A DNA stretch of 64,000 nucleotides from Diadophis punctatus similis (Eukaryota > Chordata > Lepidosauria > Squamata > Dipsadidae). The stretch is from the NCBI GenBank assembly GCA_023053685.1, contig JALIGW010000002.1, positions 246,811,856-246,875,855 on the forward strand, read 5' to 3'. Of the stretch, positions 38,926-51,603 are shown piece after piece (the first letter of the stretch is position 1; each line of letters begins with the position of its first letter). Made by a program: the position numbers and the translations under genes. The notes under the pieces are model-generated. The model saw only the letters and a program-made list of their open reading frames with translations. It did no database searches and had not been told where the DNA came from.

Positions 38926-39686
38926 TAATAAATATAATGAAGTAATTATCATACCATCCCAGCCTCATTTAATTAGGTTCTTAATCATCACATCAGGAAT
39001 TAGTTCATTAATGCTTTGCTGAAATCAAGTTATATCACCAGCATTCCCTTTAAAATGTGTAAAATTAAAAATGTGTAATTAGAGAAGTGTGGGAGACCAC
39101 AACTGAATAATGGGAAGAGAATGAAACTCATAAAAGATCCTCTCTAACTTCTCAGGTTGTAAAAATAATAATGGGTGGGACAATTGTACTTTTAGTCTTG
39201 CGGTATTGCCCCACATCACAACTTGTCATATAATTATGATTAAATAAATATTCTCTTAATGCAGCCTTACAATAAAGTAGAATTTGCTCATCTCATCATG
39301 ATTCCCACTTGGTCTATCTGGGAGAAAATTAGCCTGACAACTTTCTTCTTAACAAACCCATGCTTTCTGGTAATTTACCCTGGTTTTTTTCCTCAAGCAG
39401 TTTATGAATATTCTCTTTGCTTCTTTGTCCAGTTTGTTTGAAACCTTCTCTAGAATATTGCCTGCAATTGACAAATTTTGTCATATTTTTTCAGAACACT
39501 TATTGTTAGTATGATTTGAGATATTTTGCTGAACCTTTCATTTTCAGTTTTGAAGATAATATTGTTCTTCCATCTAAGCGTATTTGCAAGTTAGATCACT
39601 CTAGAAGAAATATTCAGATGAGAAAAGAGAACAAGGCATAAGTTACTGGCTACTGTTTTTTAAATTCCTGGTTGTTCCCATTCTAG

Positions 39687-39899
39687 TTCCACCCCTTCCT
39701 GGAGAAGAATGAGTTTCACAATATTTCTGACATAAAACTGTACTTGGACCAAAATGGTGATTTAACAGTTGATCTGAAGATCTCAGGCTGGACATTTCCC
39801 CCCAAGAATTACCCCATCATAGGGAAACTGGTGACTTTTGAAAAACAGAAACTTATCATCATCCAAGATTATCTGTCACAGCTAAAGTTTCACAATACG
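39687..39899 (+). CDS. Gene B exon 4
   Basis: 213 nt. Acceptor ttctag, donor acg|gtagaa (weaker than aag|gtgaga in gene A). FHPFLEKNEFHNIS...LYLDQNGDLTVD. Confidence 0.88.
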
Positions 39900-39999
39900 G
39901 TAGAAGAAAAATTTGTGTTTCCTCCCCCTATTTTCCAAAGTTCTGACCCATTGTAATGGGGTGCAAGGTCTATGCACCATGGCTTAATGTTGAAATGGA

Positions 40000-41332
40000 G
40001 AAGTTCTGGGAAAATGGTAAAATAGGCCCTCAGTGCTGGCCTGATAGCCTTGCTTGCTCCTTGTCCTCAAATAGCAAAGAAGAAGGCACTTCTGTGGCCC
40101 AGTCCTTGAGTTCAGGTTTGGACTGAATCCAATGAAATGGAATCAAGACTGGATGGAAGTCCTTTTTTTCTGTCAATGGTGTAGGAAGAAAAATCCATCT
40201 GGTTCAGTTCCAATCTGGGAGAAAGGCACTGGAAATAAAATGGAGGCTGGTTGGAAAGAAGGATTCCATTTATTGATGAGCAGAACCAGCATGTGGTTCT
40301 GGGACAGCTGACAAATTGGCTTGATGAGTGCAGTTTTTATACAGTTTCTGAAATGCTGGTTGTAGTGAGCCATTCGCTATTCTGATGGCAGTGGATTAAC
40401 CTTATTGTGTCCTAAAGGTTATGTCCTGTTCTTAGAATTTGAGTGGAGGAGGGTGTGTGTAAATTTTAATCCCATCACTGGAGGTGACGGTGTTTGGTTT
40501 GTGAATAGGCAGGCCCAGTCTTTCTCAATGGGCACAAAATATCCATCTCTAAAGACTTCAGGCATCTGCTGGATTCTGTTAAGAAAGACTGGGGCTGCTT
40601 TCTGCCTTTAAGAACATGTTTCTCCATTTCTCCTTTGGGGAAATATAATATTCTGCCTCTTTTAATATTTCCCAAAATATTTCATTCTCTAGGATGGGGT
40701 GATGGTGGTGCATGATCACTTCTTACAATAGGAAATAAGCTTTGAAATTAGGATTCACCTAGTCCTGGTTGGGGCCAATGTCTCATAAAAGAGCAGGGCA
40801 AGATTCTTTTAACCAATCCAGACTTGGTCAGAGTCTCTCTTTCACCCTACTGGGATAAAAGGAATAGGTTGTATGGAATCATAATGGTTGGTCTGATGTG
40901 AGCTACTGTAAAGCCCTAACCCAGAAAATAGGAGCACTGAAATATGACTTTGACTCAGATAAAAGCCCTTTATAATACCTGAAGTAATGGTGGACAATTT
41001 GCAAGGAAATGCTGCTTAGATTTGGCCTTTGACATGTAAGGGGGCATCTCAGCTGAAAACCCCCTGAATACAATTGATTGTTAGCTGCCAAAAGTCTCTA
41101 TGGGGGGAAAAGGAGACTCCAAATTTAGCTAATCAGAAATTTGGGGTTTTCTTTCCATGCCAGCTGATGTCATCTAATTGTAGTTCTTCAACAGAAAGGA
41201 TCTTTTCTTGGATACCTAGCTGGGCCTTAGAAATATTGCTTTCCAATACAAGGTTCACATTCATGTCCCATGTGCTTCAGCAAAAGGTGCCTGGCTCACC
41301 CTTTTTGAAGGACATGGTCTCATGGTCTCACC
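40000..41332. other. Gene B intron 4, conserved with gene C
   Basis: No mobile element recognised. 41160-41300 (cttcttggatacctagctgggcc, cccatgtgcttcagcaaaag) matches the reverse complement of 59640-59765 in gene C intron 4. This is ancestral intron sequence. Confidence 0.6.
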
Positions 41333-41976
41333 CAGGGGCGGGTTCCTAATTTTTTTACTGCCACTCTGTGGGCGTGGCTTATTTTGTGGGTGTGGCTTGC
41401 CAGCCATGTGACCAGGTGGGCATGGGCCTCGGGAGCTTGCAGCAGCCGGAGAAGCGGGGGGGGGGTATTGCCCACCCGCAACACAGCCCCCCGCAGTGGG
41501 AGCAGCAAGACTGCGGCAGCGGTTCTTCTAGGAGGCTCCGTCCGGCCTGAATGCTTCTCCCCATTCGATGATCCTAGGCTACTGCCGCCCATTCCCCCTC
41601 CCCTCAGCAGCTCGAGAAGCCTCGAACATGCAAAAATGCCTGGGATCATCACCGCATGTTCGTGGCTTCTCGGACTGCTGAAAGGAGGGGAATGGAGATA
41701 GCTCCTGCCGCCCGTTCTTTCAGCGTCTCATGCGCTCCCTCAACCATCATCCCCTGCTTGGACTCACTGTGGGGAAGGAAGGCAGCACATGCGCAGTGCT
41801 AGAAGCTCGGCTTCTGGGCATGCGCAGAAGAAAATTTAAAAAAAATTAAAAAATTTTTTTCTTAAATGGCGGCGCCATTTAAGGCACCGGCAACCGACCG
41901 CACCGGTGCTGTGACGTCACCAGCGGGCCGCTACCGATGCTATAGAGTGGACCGCACCGGTAGGAACCCACCACTG
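41333..41976. mobile_element. hAT-type MITE, 644 bp
   Basis: CAGGGGCGGGTTCC...GGTAGGAACCCACCACTG with perfect gtctcacc on both sides (41325-41332, 41977-41984). GC-rich interior with tgcgcagaag words. Frames inside are not genes. Confidence 0.87.
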
Positions 41977-42098
41977 GTCTCACCTCTATCTCACCTCAGT
42001 ACAATTCTAGAAACTGATCAGTCACTTTTAATCTTATTTCAAGAGCATGCTAGTATAGCTAGCATGTTTTCTTTCAAATTCCTTCTTTTTCTGCTTAG

Positions 42099-42225
42099 TC
42101 TCTTCCTCAATCCAAATGTGTGGAAAATTGTCATCCTGGATATGTCAAGTGGAAGCGAGAAGGAGAGCCAATTTGCTGCTACGACTGTGTTCCTTGTCCA
42201 GAGGGGACCATCTCTACTCAGAAAG
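42099..42225 (+). CDS. Gene B exon 5 (cysteine-rich)
   Basis: 127 nt, acceptor ctgcttag, donor aaag|gtgggt. KCVENC and ICCYDCVPC cysteines. Confidence 0.92.
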
Positions 42226-42584
42226 GTGGGTGAGACCAAAAAAAGGGCAGGCCTTGTGGAAGTGGATTCATCCAGAGCATTTTCATAAAAACGCAAGTTA
42301 AAAAAACAGATTAATGCTCAACTGTTTTCTTGTTTATTTTCAAAATGTACAATTTCTTATCTAAAGCGAAGAATAGACCTTGAAGAAGACTGTAGTAAGA
42401 GATAGAAGGGTGTGGCAGACTGGCCAAGCTTTCCTACTGCCAGAGAAAATATTTTCTTCTGCTTTTTAGTTTGGATCTATCCTTCCACATTTATCTTTCT
42501 AAGAACATCGGAGTCCCAAGAAGGTATTTCTTGAAATGTAAAAGGACAGAATGTTAAATAAATATTGACTTTTGATTTTCTCAG

Positions 42585-43495
42585 ATACAGAAAAATGTAC
42601 AAAGTGTCTGGATGATAAATATCCAAATGTGGACCGACTCCAATGTATTCCCAAAATTATAACCTTCCTGTCTTATGACGAACATCTGGGCATCATCCTG
42701 GTCTCTTTTGTCTTATTCTTGCTCCTAATCACAGGATTCATTTTAATTATATTCATTAAATATAGAGAAACTCCCCTTGTCAAAGCCAACAACCGGGACC
42801 TCTCTTACATCCTCCTGATCTCCCTCCTGCTTTGCTTCTTGTCTTCTTTTCTCTTCATTGGTCAGCCAAGGAAAGCCTCCTGCCTTCTACGACAAACAGT
42901 GTTCAGCATTGTCTTCTCAGTTGCTGTTTCTTCTCTCTTGGCTAAAACCATCATGGTGGTGCTGGCTTTCCTGGCCACAAAACCAGGAAACCGAGGGAAG
43001 AAATGGTTGGGGAAGAGCTTGTCCAACTCCATCATCCTTTCTTGTTCTTCTATCCAACTTACCATCTGCTCCATCTGGCTGGGAGTTTGTCCTCCATTCC
43101 CTGACTCCGACTTCCACTCCCAACCTGGAGTAATCATCTTGCAATGCAATGAAGGATCTGTTGTCATGTTCTACATTACCCTCAGCTACCTGGGCTTTCT
43201 GGCTGCCATCTGCTTTACTGTGGCTTTCCTGGCCAGGAATCTCCCTGGGGCCTTCAATGAAGCCAAGCTGATCACTTTCAGCATGCTGGTCTTCTGCAGT
43301 GTCTGGGTGAGTTTTGTGCCCACCTACCTGAGCACCAAAGGGAAATACATGGTGGCTGTTCAGGTCTTCTCCATCTTGTCCTCCAGTGTTGGGCTGCTGG
43401 GCTGCATCTTCATCCCCAAATGCTACATTATCATTCTGAGGCCAGACTTGAATACAAAGGAACAGCTTACGACCAGAAGAATTGTAGAAATCTGA
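42585..43495 (+). CDS. Gene B exon 6 (seven-helix domain)
   Basis: 911 nt, stop TGA at 43493-43495, no disruption. Very close to gene A exon 6. Helix 1 has ITGF where gene A has TTDF. Confidence 0.93.
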
Positions 43496-43757
43496 GACGG
43501 GGAATGTCAACTCTCAACATGTCCCAGTAGGCTAAACATAGAAAATAATCCAAAATGTTCTCAATACATGAGCTGGGCCAATGATTTTGCTTGAAATAAT
43601 TAAAGGGAAGCTAGAAGATATTTTCCTCTTCCTTATCCGTAGAATTGCAAGATGGCCACTGGGTTCTTCTGATCAATCAATGCAGTATATCTGTTCTGTG
43701 CCCCTAGCCTACCTAATCCTGAAATTCTACCCCCAGGTTTTTGAAACATGACATTTA

Positions 43758-44285
43758 CCATATTTTTCGGAGTATAAGACACACCGGAGTATAAGATGCA
43801 CCTTAGTTTTTGGGGAGGAAAATAGGGGGGGAGATTCTGCCTACCAGGTATTCATTTGGCTAGTCCTTAGTCTGGTCAGCTTCAGCACATTAGTTTGCTG
43901 GTTTTGAGCACGCGTGCTTGCTTTTTGTCCCCTGGTTGGGGATAAAAAACAGTTTCTAAAACACTTCACTTCTCTTTCTCTTCAGAGAGAAAAACAATGA
44001 GAAAAGCAGGCAAAGGGAAGATCACCGCTAGCAAAGCACAGAAGATGTGCTTCTTAGCACCTCGTTAGGGCTGAAAAAAGGCTCAGCTGATTGTTGGAGG
44101 GAGCAGCAATGAAAAAAGCAGACAAAGGGAAGATTGCTTGCTAGCAAAGCACGGAAGATCGTGTTAGCACCTCGTTAGGGCTGGAAAAAAACTTAGTAAA
44201 AGCTACATTCGGAGTATAAGACGCACCCAAATTTTCAGCCTCTTTTAGGGGGGGAAAGGTGTGTCTTATACTCCAAAAAATACGA
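43758..44285. mobile_element. MITE, CCATATTTTTCGG termini
   Basis: TA-flanked element 260 bp downstream of gene B. The interior repeats gcacctcgttagggctg and aaagcaggcaaagggaagat twice, as inverted relatives of the blocks in 8713-9335. Confidence 0.75.
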
Positions 44286-44289
44286 TATG

Positions 44290-45250
44290 TAATGGGAATT
44301 TTTTGGCTAAATAATAAGAAATAATTTTTTTAAACAGTAAAACTCAAGAATGCAGCAGCAACTTGAGGAGAGGAGAGAGACACCTCCCAACCAAATTACA
44401 AGTAGAATATTCTGGGTTATCCAACTGGCCTACTAAATTATTATGTAGGAGCTAAGCAAGAGAGGAATTAAAATACAGTGTCATAAGATTTCTAGAAAAT
44501 AATTCCTAATGAATGGGATGGTTGAGCATCTCATGGACCTGGTTTATAGGAGGAGAGGTAAAATTGAGCATTAAACCCGGTCAGATGTTGTGATAATTCA
44601 CATATCTCCATGTTCCAATTGTGGACACTTCAGAGGTATCTGGGTGGTTACTGGGAGAAGAAGATGGATCTTGGTCTAATCCAGAAGACATATTCTTAGC
44701 TTCTTAAAATGGAAGTCTGCAAGAGATCCTATTCACAAAAAGAAGTCCTCCTGAAATCATCCCATTTATTCAGAAATTTGGCAGAAATATGTGTGGTTGG
44801 CTATACGTGTCTTCTTGTCATTATCACTGCTAGCATTCAAGAGATCCTCAACCTTCTTAATTTGCTTCTTGGACCTGGATAAATGTGCAACATTTAAGGT
44901 CCATGCCCCAGTTCCATACCTGTGATTAATGTTTGGGACAAGATTTCTTCAATATTCTACGGTCATCTTGTCAAGACTTCTACTGAAAACTGATGTTTGG
45001 AGTAAGAAAAAGGAAATTCTGTACAGTATCTACTAATTGTAGAATAGAAGAATAACAGGACTGGAAGTAATGGGATTTTGTTCTTCTGAAGAAGAGCTGA
45101 CCTGAAAAAGAATAAAAAGATTAAAAATGGGCAGTTGTGTGATTTGCTTTTTTTCAGAGCAAAAGAAAAATAAAATTAATATAAAGATGGTGGCTCTTAT
45201 AAAAGTAAGGTTCTACAGTTAGGCAAGAAAAACAAAATGCACATGTACAG
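44290..45250. other. Intergenic, nothing recognised
   Basis: No coding match, terminal repeats or simple repeats seen in this AT-rich stretch. Confidence 0.45.
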
Positions 45251-45254
45251 TATA

Positions 45255-45482
45255 TGTGGTACCTTGCTCAATAGTAGTAACTGTGAAAGGGATCTTGGAG
45301 TCCTAGTGGACAACCATTTAAATATGAGCTAGCAGTGTGCAGCAGCTGCCAAAAAAGCCAACACAGTTCTAGCCTGCATAAACAGAGGGATAGAATCAAG
45401 ATCATGTGACATGTTAATACCACTTTATAATGCCTTGGTAAGGCCACACTTGGAATACTGCATTCAGTTTTGGTTGCCACGA
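45255..45482 (+). mobile_element. CR1 LINE fragment
   Basis: Matches 26155-26395 (tcctagtggacaaccattta, ggccacacttggaatactgc), cut off at ttttggttgccacgatg. GC-rich MITE-like sequence ending in gtccacccctg follows to 45847. Confidence 0.78.
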
Positions 45483-46124
45483 TGCAAAAAAATCCCCCAA
45501 TCCCACTCCTGGATGGCCCCGCCCACCCCACCTCTCCCGGGAGTCTTCACATGGTCCATTTTGGATGCAGGTAAGTGCAGGGCGCATGCAGAGGCTCGGG
45601 GAGGGTGAAAAATGGGCCTACCAGAAGTTCAGGAAGGCCAGAAACGGGCCTGTTTCTGGCCTCCAGAAGGCCTCCGGAACCTGGGGAGGCCATTTTTGCC
45701 CTCCCGGAGGCTTGAAAAAAGCCTCCGGAGCCACCCCCACCCCCACCATGGCGCAGGAGCCGACTAGGCTATGCCCACCATGGCCACACTCACCCAGCAA
45801 CCAGGCAGAGAACCCCTTTCTAAAATGTTTGAAGTCCACCCCTGACTTTAATTAATCCCAATGTCTGGAGGAAGAATCAGGTCTCCAGAAATTTAGGAAA
45901 ATTGAGGCCTTCTGGAGTTCACAGGGGAACATACTCCATAGGGCAGGAGCTGCAACAGAAAATGTGCCTTCCGAGGACCCACAAGGGGACATTGTCTTAT
46001 GAATGGACTGGAGCAGGCCAATTATGCTGCTCTAGTGGGACAAGCAGACATCTTCAGGGAGAGGAAGTGTCACTGATACACTGGTTCTATGCAAAATGGG
46101 GCTTTAAAGTGAATTGAATTGCTT

Positions 46125-47580
46125 GGAAATTGAAAAAAGATAAGAGCCTGTGCATAAAAAATATAAATGATAAAATTGAAAAAATTCAAAATAATGTATC
46201 AGAAAATGAACGTAAAATAAAAATAGTTGAAACAAAAATAGAACAGACAGATAAGAAAGTAGAAATTATGGAGCAGAAATTAACAACAGTTAACAAAGGG
46301 TTCGAAGAGTCCATTATATTCTTAGACGTAGAGAGGGCTTCCTAGCAACTAAGATTCCAAAACATTCAAGAAGAGAAAGAAGAAAATGTAGGCGAAAAGA
46401 TGGCAGAAAGTTTAGCCGAAATGATGCAAATTAGCAAACAAGATATGATGAGAGATATAGATGAGGCCTACAGAATCTACACGAATTATGCAAGGAGACA
46501 CAGATTGCCAAAAGAAATACATATAAAATTCACAAAAAGAACAACTAGGGACAATATCTATAAAAAAACAAGGGAAGAAACATTCACTTACAAATGTTTT
46601 AAATAATAGTTTTAAAGCAGACCCCAAGACAAATCCAAAATGTGAGAAGACAATGCCAGTTCTTAACATCCCACCGTATAAAAAACAAAGAGCCGTTTAG
46701 ATCGCTGGTGCCAGAAGGTATTTTAGTAACCTGGCAAGAAAAAAATGTGAAATTAGATTCAATTGAAAAGGCCCAAGACTTTTACGAAAGATACTTCATG
46801 ACGGAAGGCAAAGAAGAAAGTAAGGAGAAAAGTAAAGAAGAATTAGATAGTATAAGTAGGGAAGAAGAAATCACAGAGGAAAGGGAGAAAGATAGAAGAG
46901 ATAAAAGAAAGCAGGAAAAAGAGATGATAGAACAAGAAGGAATAACAAGTAGGGTAGTAAGAGAAACTAGAGCTACAAGAAAACAACACAAATAGAAAAG
47001 GGAGAAGAAATTAAACTGATTTCCATTAATATTAATAGATATAATGCACCAAAAAATAGAAGCAAAATTTTCATAAAACTCAAAAAAAATTGATATAGAT
47101 GTAATACACAAAAATAATAATAAAATTACAATACGAATAATTTCATATAATTGGAGATTTTAATGTAATAGTAGATATTAAAAGGACAATAAAACTCATA
47201 AAAAAACTAAGAAAACACATTACCCAAACCGTTTTCTGAACCTGTATTAGAATATAATTTATGAAAAGTGTAACTATTAATTTGTTAGATGTACATAGAA
47301 ATGAATGTATATAGAAATGGAAAAGGCAATATGTATTAAAGAAATCCATAAAAGAGAGATATGACATACACAAAAAATTGACCATAAAATAGATATACGT
47401 AGAAGAATCAAGTATAAAATATAAATTACAAATATATTTGAAAATATTTATAAGTATAAAAAATTATGTGAACTGATCTTGAGCTGTAATCAAAATGGGA
47501 CCTAGGATTCCCACCATTGTATGTTTGTATGTTATGTAATGTTTTTTGTGTACATAAAATAATAATAATAATTAAAAAAA
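46125..47580 (+). mobile_element. L1 remnant: ORF1 plus deleted ORF2
   Basis: The ORF1 coiled coil (46130-46340), then after a stop DIDEAYRIYTNYARRHRLPK and, shifted, SLVPEGILVTWQEKNVKL and an acidic-basic tail ending near 46995. An ORF2-like start ISININRYNAPKNRSKIF and a GDFNVIVD block near 47155 follow, but the rest of ORF2 is missing. 3' UTR with (AAT)n and A tail near 47580. Multiple stops and frameshifts. Confidence 0.72.
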
Positions 47581-47589
47581 AGAAATATC

Positions 47590-48470
47590 TTCTTCAGATG
47601 ACAAATGATACCGAGTGACAGGAAAGCCATAGCAAATGGTTAAAATATGTAACATTTTCTAGCTGCCCATCTTAAACCAATTTAGGGCATTTAAAATTGG
47701 AAAGACATGAGAGCCTGTGCAGCTCACAAAATAGGGGTGAATATAGAGAAACCCCACAATGTGTGTGCCCTAGAATTCTGGACTGTTTGCATATTCTAGG
47801 TAATCTTCAAGAGAAATACCATGAAGAGCACAATTTAATAAATGAAATAGGAAGTGATCTAAATGTGTGTGAGACCCTTGGTCCATCAAAGCAGAGGTGG
47901 GTTTCTGCCGGAGCTGTCCAGTACGCAGCTCCGATAGGGAGCGGCGGATTTCGCAACTGCTCCGGAGCGCCCTCTGCCGGTGCACCCGGTACGTCGCCAT
48001 TTTTTTCCCGTGATTTTCGGGCGATTTTGCTTCCGCGCATGCACGGAAGCAAAATTGCACTAAAATCTCTCTCGCGTGCGCGTCCCCTCACGAGATTTTG
48101 GCTTGATTTTGCTTCCGTGCATGCGCAGAAGCAAAATCACGCGAGGGGGCACGTGCGCGTAGCGAGTGTGCGCCCCCCCGAAGCGTGGAGATGCGCGCGC
48201 ATGGTTCCGGCAGCAAGGTAAGTGAGCAACCCGCCCCTGCATCAAAGGCACCATTGATACACAAGAAGAATCTGTTGAAGGCTCCTCTAGGCAGTGCAGC
48301 CCGCTGCACTTCAAGCTGCAGCTGTGAGTCTAGTAGAAGGACCCCCAAATTTCGTGCCACTTCCATCCAGGAGAGTGCCACCCCATCCAGAGTCACAGAT
48401 AGCTTATCACTAGACCTGTGGAGGAGAGGAAAAAAGAGAAAGCAACTGCATCTTATTATAGTTTGAGTCA
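47590..48470 (-). mobile_element. LINE remnant, split by a hAT MITE
   Basis: The reverse strand encodes SVTLDGVALSW..ARNLGVLLLD, a reverse-transcriptase C-terminal block. Both this part and 47600-47700 resemble 55490-56000 inside gene C intron 5, same strand and order. Confidence 0.55.
47892..48239. mobile_element. hAT-type MITE
   Basis: CAGAGGTGGGTTTCTGCC...GTAAGTGAGCAACCCGCCCCTG flanked by perfect catcaaag (47884-47891, 48240-48247). Interior gcttccgcgcatgcacggaagc-like palindromes. Confidence 0.87.
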
Positions 48471-48984
48471 AAGTTGGTCCAATCACACAGCTTTCAGGTG
48501 ATCAATCATGGCCTCCCTAGAGATTGCCAAGTTAACTGCTTTAATCAGAGAGAGAAAAATACTTCCAATTTAATTTCTGCTTGAAACTGCTTCTGGATTT
48601 TGTGATTGAGGTAGGGGGGAAAATGAAATTCTGGCTTTGGGATTTACTAATGAGATAAATCTGTTGTTATAGAAATGAGTAGTATATAATATGTGCATGC
48701 AAAAGTAAAAAGTTGAGGCTGCAACTTTATATTGCTTTTATTCTACTATGCTAAAAAGAGTTGGAAGTTAATGCTTTCCCCACTTTTTTCCTCTCTATGC
48801 CACACTCTTCCCCTTCCCCTAATTTCCCACTATATTTTACTTATATTTTATATTTTGATAACATTATTAAAATTTAATATAAAAGAAAACATGGTCTCAC
48901 ATCCCAAAATCCCCAAGACTGTCTCAGAAAGAAATCATTGTTGATGCTATCAAAAACCACTGAGAGATCCAGAACAGCCAGGAT

Positions 48985-49236
48985 GGTAGCAACACCACTA
49001 TCCTGAGATCTTCTGCCTTTGTAAAGACAGATGCAAAGAATGAGTTAAGCAGTTCAGCTTATCACCTTTTTGCCATTTTCTCCCATTTATGGACCATCAT
49101 TTCCTCTTTTTTTTACATGTTGAAAGAAGCTTTAAAAAAAACCATTTTTGACATTTGTTGGAAGCCTTACTTCATTTTGAGCCTTAGCTTTCCTGACATC
49201 ATCTTTGCAAGATTGGGCAATTTGCTGATATTCTGT
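48985..49236 (-). mobile_element. CR1 LINE internal fragment
   Basis: The top strand reads gcagttcagcttatcacctt, accatcatttcctctt and gagccttagctttcctgaca, the reverse of CR1 reverse-transcriptase coding sequence. Decayed. 48480-48985 holds nothing clear. Confidence 0.6.
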
Positions 49237-49238
49237 AT

Positions 49239-49580
49239 TCGTTTGTCTGCCCTCTCGCCCTCGGCTGGTGCGGAGACCCAGCGAACAAAGAGGCAAACAG
49301 GGTGGGAGGGAAGAGAGAGATAGAGATATTAGCGCAGGGCTAGCCTGATCATACAGCCTCAGTGCTGAGGGCGCCACCGCCAGGGGCAAGAGGAGCTAAG
49401 CCGGAGGGAATTGGAGAAGGAGGTGATGTCAGAGCATGGTCCATCGCCACCGCCCTGCTCCGTATGATCAGGCTAGCCCTGTGCTAACATCTCTCAGTCT
49501 CTCTCTTCCCTCCCTCCCTGTTTGCCTCTTTCTTCGCTGGGTCTCCACGCCAGCCGAGGGTGAGAGGGCAGACAGACGAA
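49239..49580. repeat. Inverted repeat, arms about 119 bp
   Basis: 49239-49357 pairs with 49462-49580 (tgtctgccctctcgccctcg against cgagggtgagagggcagaca; ggctagcctgatcata against tatgatcaggctagcc). The spacer of about 100 bp has no coding match. Confidence 0.82.
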
Positions 49581-50001
49581 CCCGACCCGGCTGTCCACTT
49601 TCCTGCCATCGTGCGCTGTTAAACTTAAGTGGTTGTTGGCTGGCCGTTCCCCCCCGTGACTCCCTTTCCCTTCGACACCAGTGGGAAGAAATTGCTGCTG
49701 CGAGCCCCGGCTGGCCTGGTTTGCGAGTCCCAGCTGTAGTCGGAGATGTGGGACGTGGCAAGTGAGGAGACGGGGATGCCAGAGGGGGTAGCAGGGAGTG
49801 TCTGGGCTGGAGGATTTAATAAAATATAAAATATAGTTCTTAAAGCAGAAATATAAACCCAAGAGGACAAATGGGTGTAAGGAAGGAGAGAGTTTGACGC
49901 TTCTCATGAATCAAATTTGTAAAGAATGAAGGAGGAGTTTGAAGGAATTGTCCTCCAGCCACAAAGGGGAATCTTTGAAAAGGCGGCTGGGTGAGGGGAC
50001 C

Positions 50002-50100
50002 ATAAGTGCCTTGCGGGACGTCTCACTGCAGGACCCGTGGCTGCGCTACGAGCTCATCCAGCTCATCGGCTCCAGCACTTATGGCAACGTTTACAAGGTG
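50002..50100 (+). pseudogene. MAP4K2-like first-exon fragment
   Basis: The frame reads ISALRDVSLQDPWLRYELIQ then LIGSSTYGNVYK. This is the N-terminus and glycine-rich ATP loop of a GCK-type MAP4 kinase (family pattern ALLRDVSLQDP..RxELxQxxGxGTYGDVYK). The expected initiator is ATA (context accATAagt), the loop has Ser for one Gly, and coding similarity stops at aag|gtgcgc, a plausible exon 1 donor. The surroundings are CpG-rich (49930-50350), like a promoter region. No other kinase exon is seen before gene C on the other strand. Confidence 0.65.
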
Positions 50101-50954
50101 CGCAATGGCACGCCCGGGGGCGCACGGCCGGCTTTGGAGAGGGTCCCCCCGGGTGCGCTTGGGGAGGGAAAGGTGCCACCACCGGGCGGAGAGGAGCCAC
50201 AGAGGCGGCCGAGTGAGCAGGAAGGAAGGCAAGCGGATCCCGAGTCACCCAAGCCCCACCTTGCAAGCCCGCCTGGGCTCTTCCTCCGCCGCAGATAAGG
50301 ACAGCCGGCAACGCGATGCAGCTGCCGGTCTCCAGGAGGGAGGAGAGCAAGCAGGGGGAGGGGGTTTCTAATCAGTGGTACCTATGACTGGCAGCCCCCC
50401 TTTTTTCTTCCAACTCTACCCTCCTCCTGTTGGGCAACTTCTCCAAAGTGTGCTTTTGGAGACGCGCAATGGGGAGCAAGGAGTCGTGGATGGGATCGCT
50501 GCACGGTGGTGGGGATTTGCAGCCCCCCCCTCTCCTGGGTGGGGTATGGATCAGACTGGGGAAGGGGTGCAGAGGGGTGGGGGAGAAGCAGGAAATTATG
50601 GCCGGGTTTCCAGGGCTGCTCTCTCCGGGGCGTGTCCGGGTCTCTTGGGGCTAGCCTTTTATTTTTTTGCACTGGGAGCTTTCTCCAAAGGATTGCCCCC
50701 AAGCAGAGGACGCCTTTTGGAGAAGGCGAGGCGAGGGTGGGGTGGTCTGGCTGGCTGGCTGGTTCCCCGGACAAGGTCGGCTCTGTGGGGCAGGCTGGCT
50801 TTGCTACAAGTGTAGGCAGGGCAGGCAGGATCCCCTCCCTGCTTGCTCCGCTTTCCTGGAGTGACTGAATAACCACAATGCGCTTATTTGTCCGGGTTGC
50901 CAGAGAGTTTGCACGCACAGATCTTGCGGTGCTGAGGGCTAGGAGAGGGAAGAA

Positions 50955-51320
<366 letters not shown>

Positions 51321-51603
51321 GAAAGAAGAACCTTGCAAATTAGAATTGTTGTCGTTGCAGGGGTTTTGGAAAGAGTGGGTGAGCAGGCCCCATGGGGGAG
51401 GAAGGAATATGGGGCTGTTTTAAGAAGAAAGAGCTTAAAAGAGGAAATTGGCTTTGGGGACCCTGGCAATGTTTTTGGACCAATCATGGGGTTTTTTGCC
51501 CCGTTTGCCTCCTGAAACTTTGGAGTTCTGGGAGAAAGCTACTAAACAGGGATTACTTTGCTGGAAGCTTATCTGATTTCTAGTTTTTCGACACTGCAGG
51601 CCA

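Larger units (their letters stand above)
31217..43495 (+). pseudogene. Vomeronasal type-2 receptor, gene B, frameshift in exon 3
   Basis: Same family and layout as gene A. Exons: 31217-31431, 32174-32462, 36187-36965, 39687-39899, 42099-42225, 42585-43495. Five exons are open with correct phases, nine cysteines are present, and the seven-helix exon is full length with [16 protein letters not shown]. Exon 3 is 779 nt, not a multiple of three. Against genes A and C one base is missing at about 36925-36940, so the normal LQPWQ end is read out of frame and translation would stop early in exon 4. Exon 3 also has an in-frame deletion before FHCSFSK. The alternatives are a very recent pseudogene, an assembly error, or use of a poor donor at 36973. 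Confidence 0.82.

Noticed and set aside
42917..43510. 197-codon minus-strand frame opposite gene B exon 6
   Set aside because: Antisense shadow of a conserved V2R exon; the plus-strand frame has the family motifs.
49939..50298. 119-codon frame extending the kinase fragment on both sides
   Set aside because: Only about 33 codons resemble MAP4K; the flanks are GC-rich non-coding sequence and the frame has no proper ATG.
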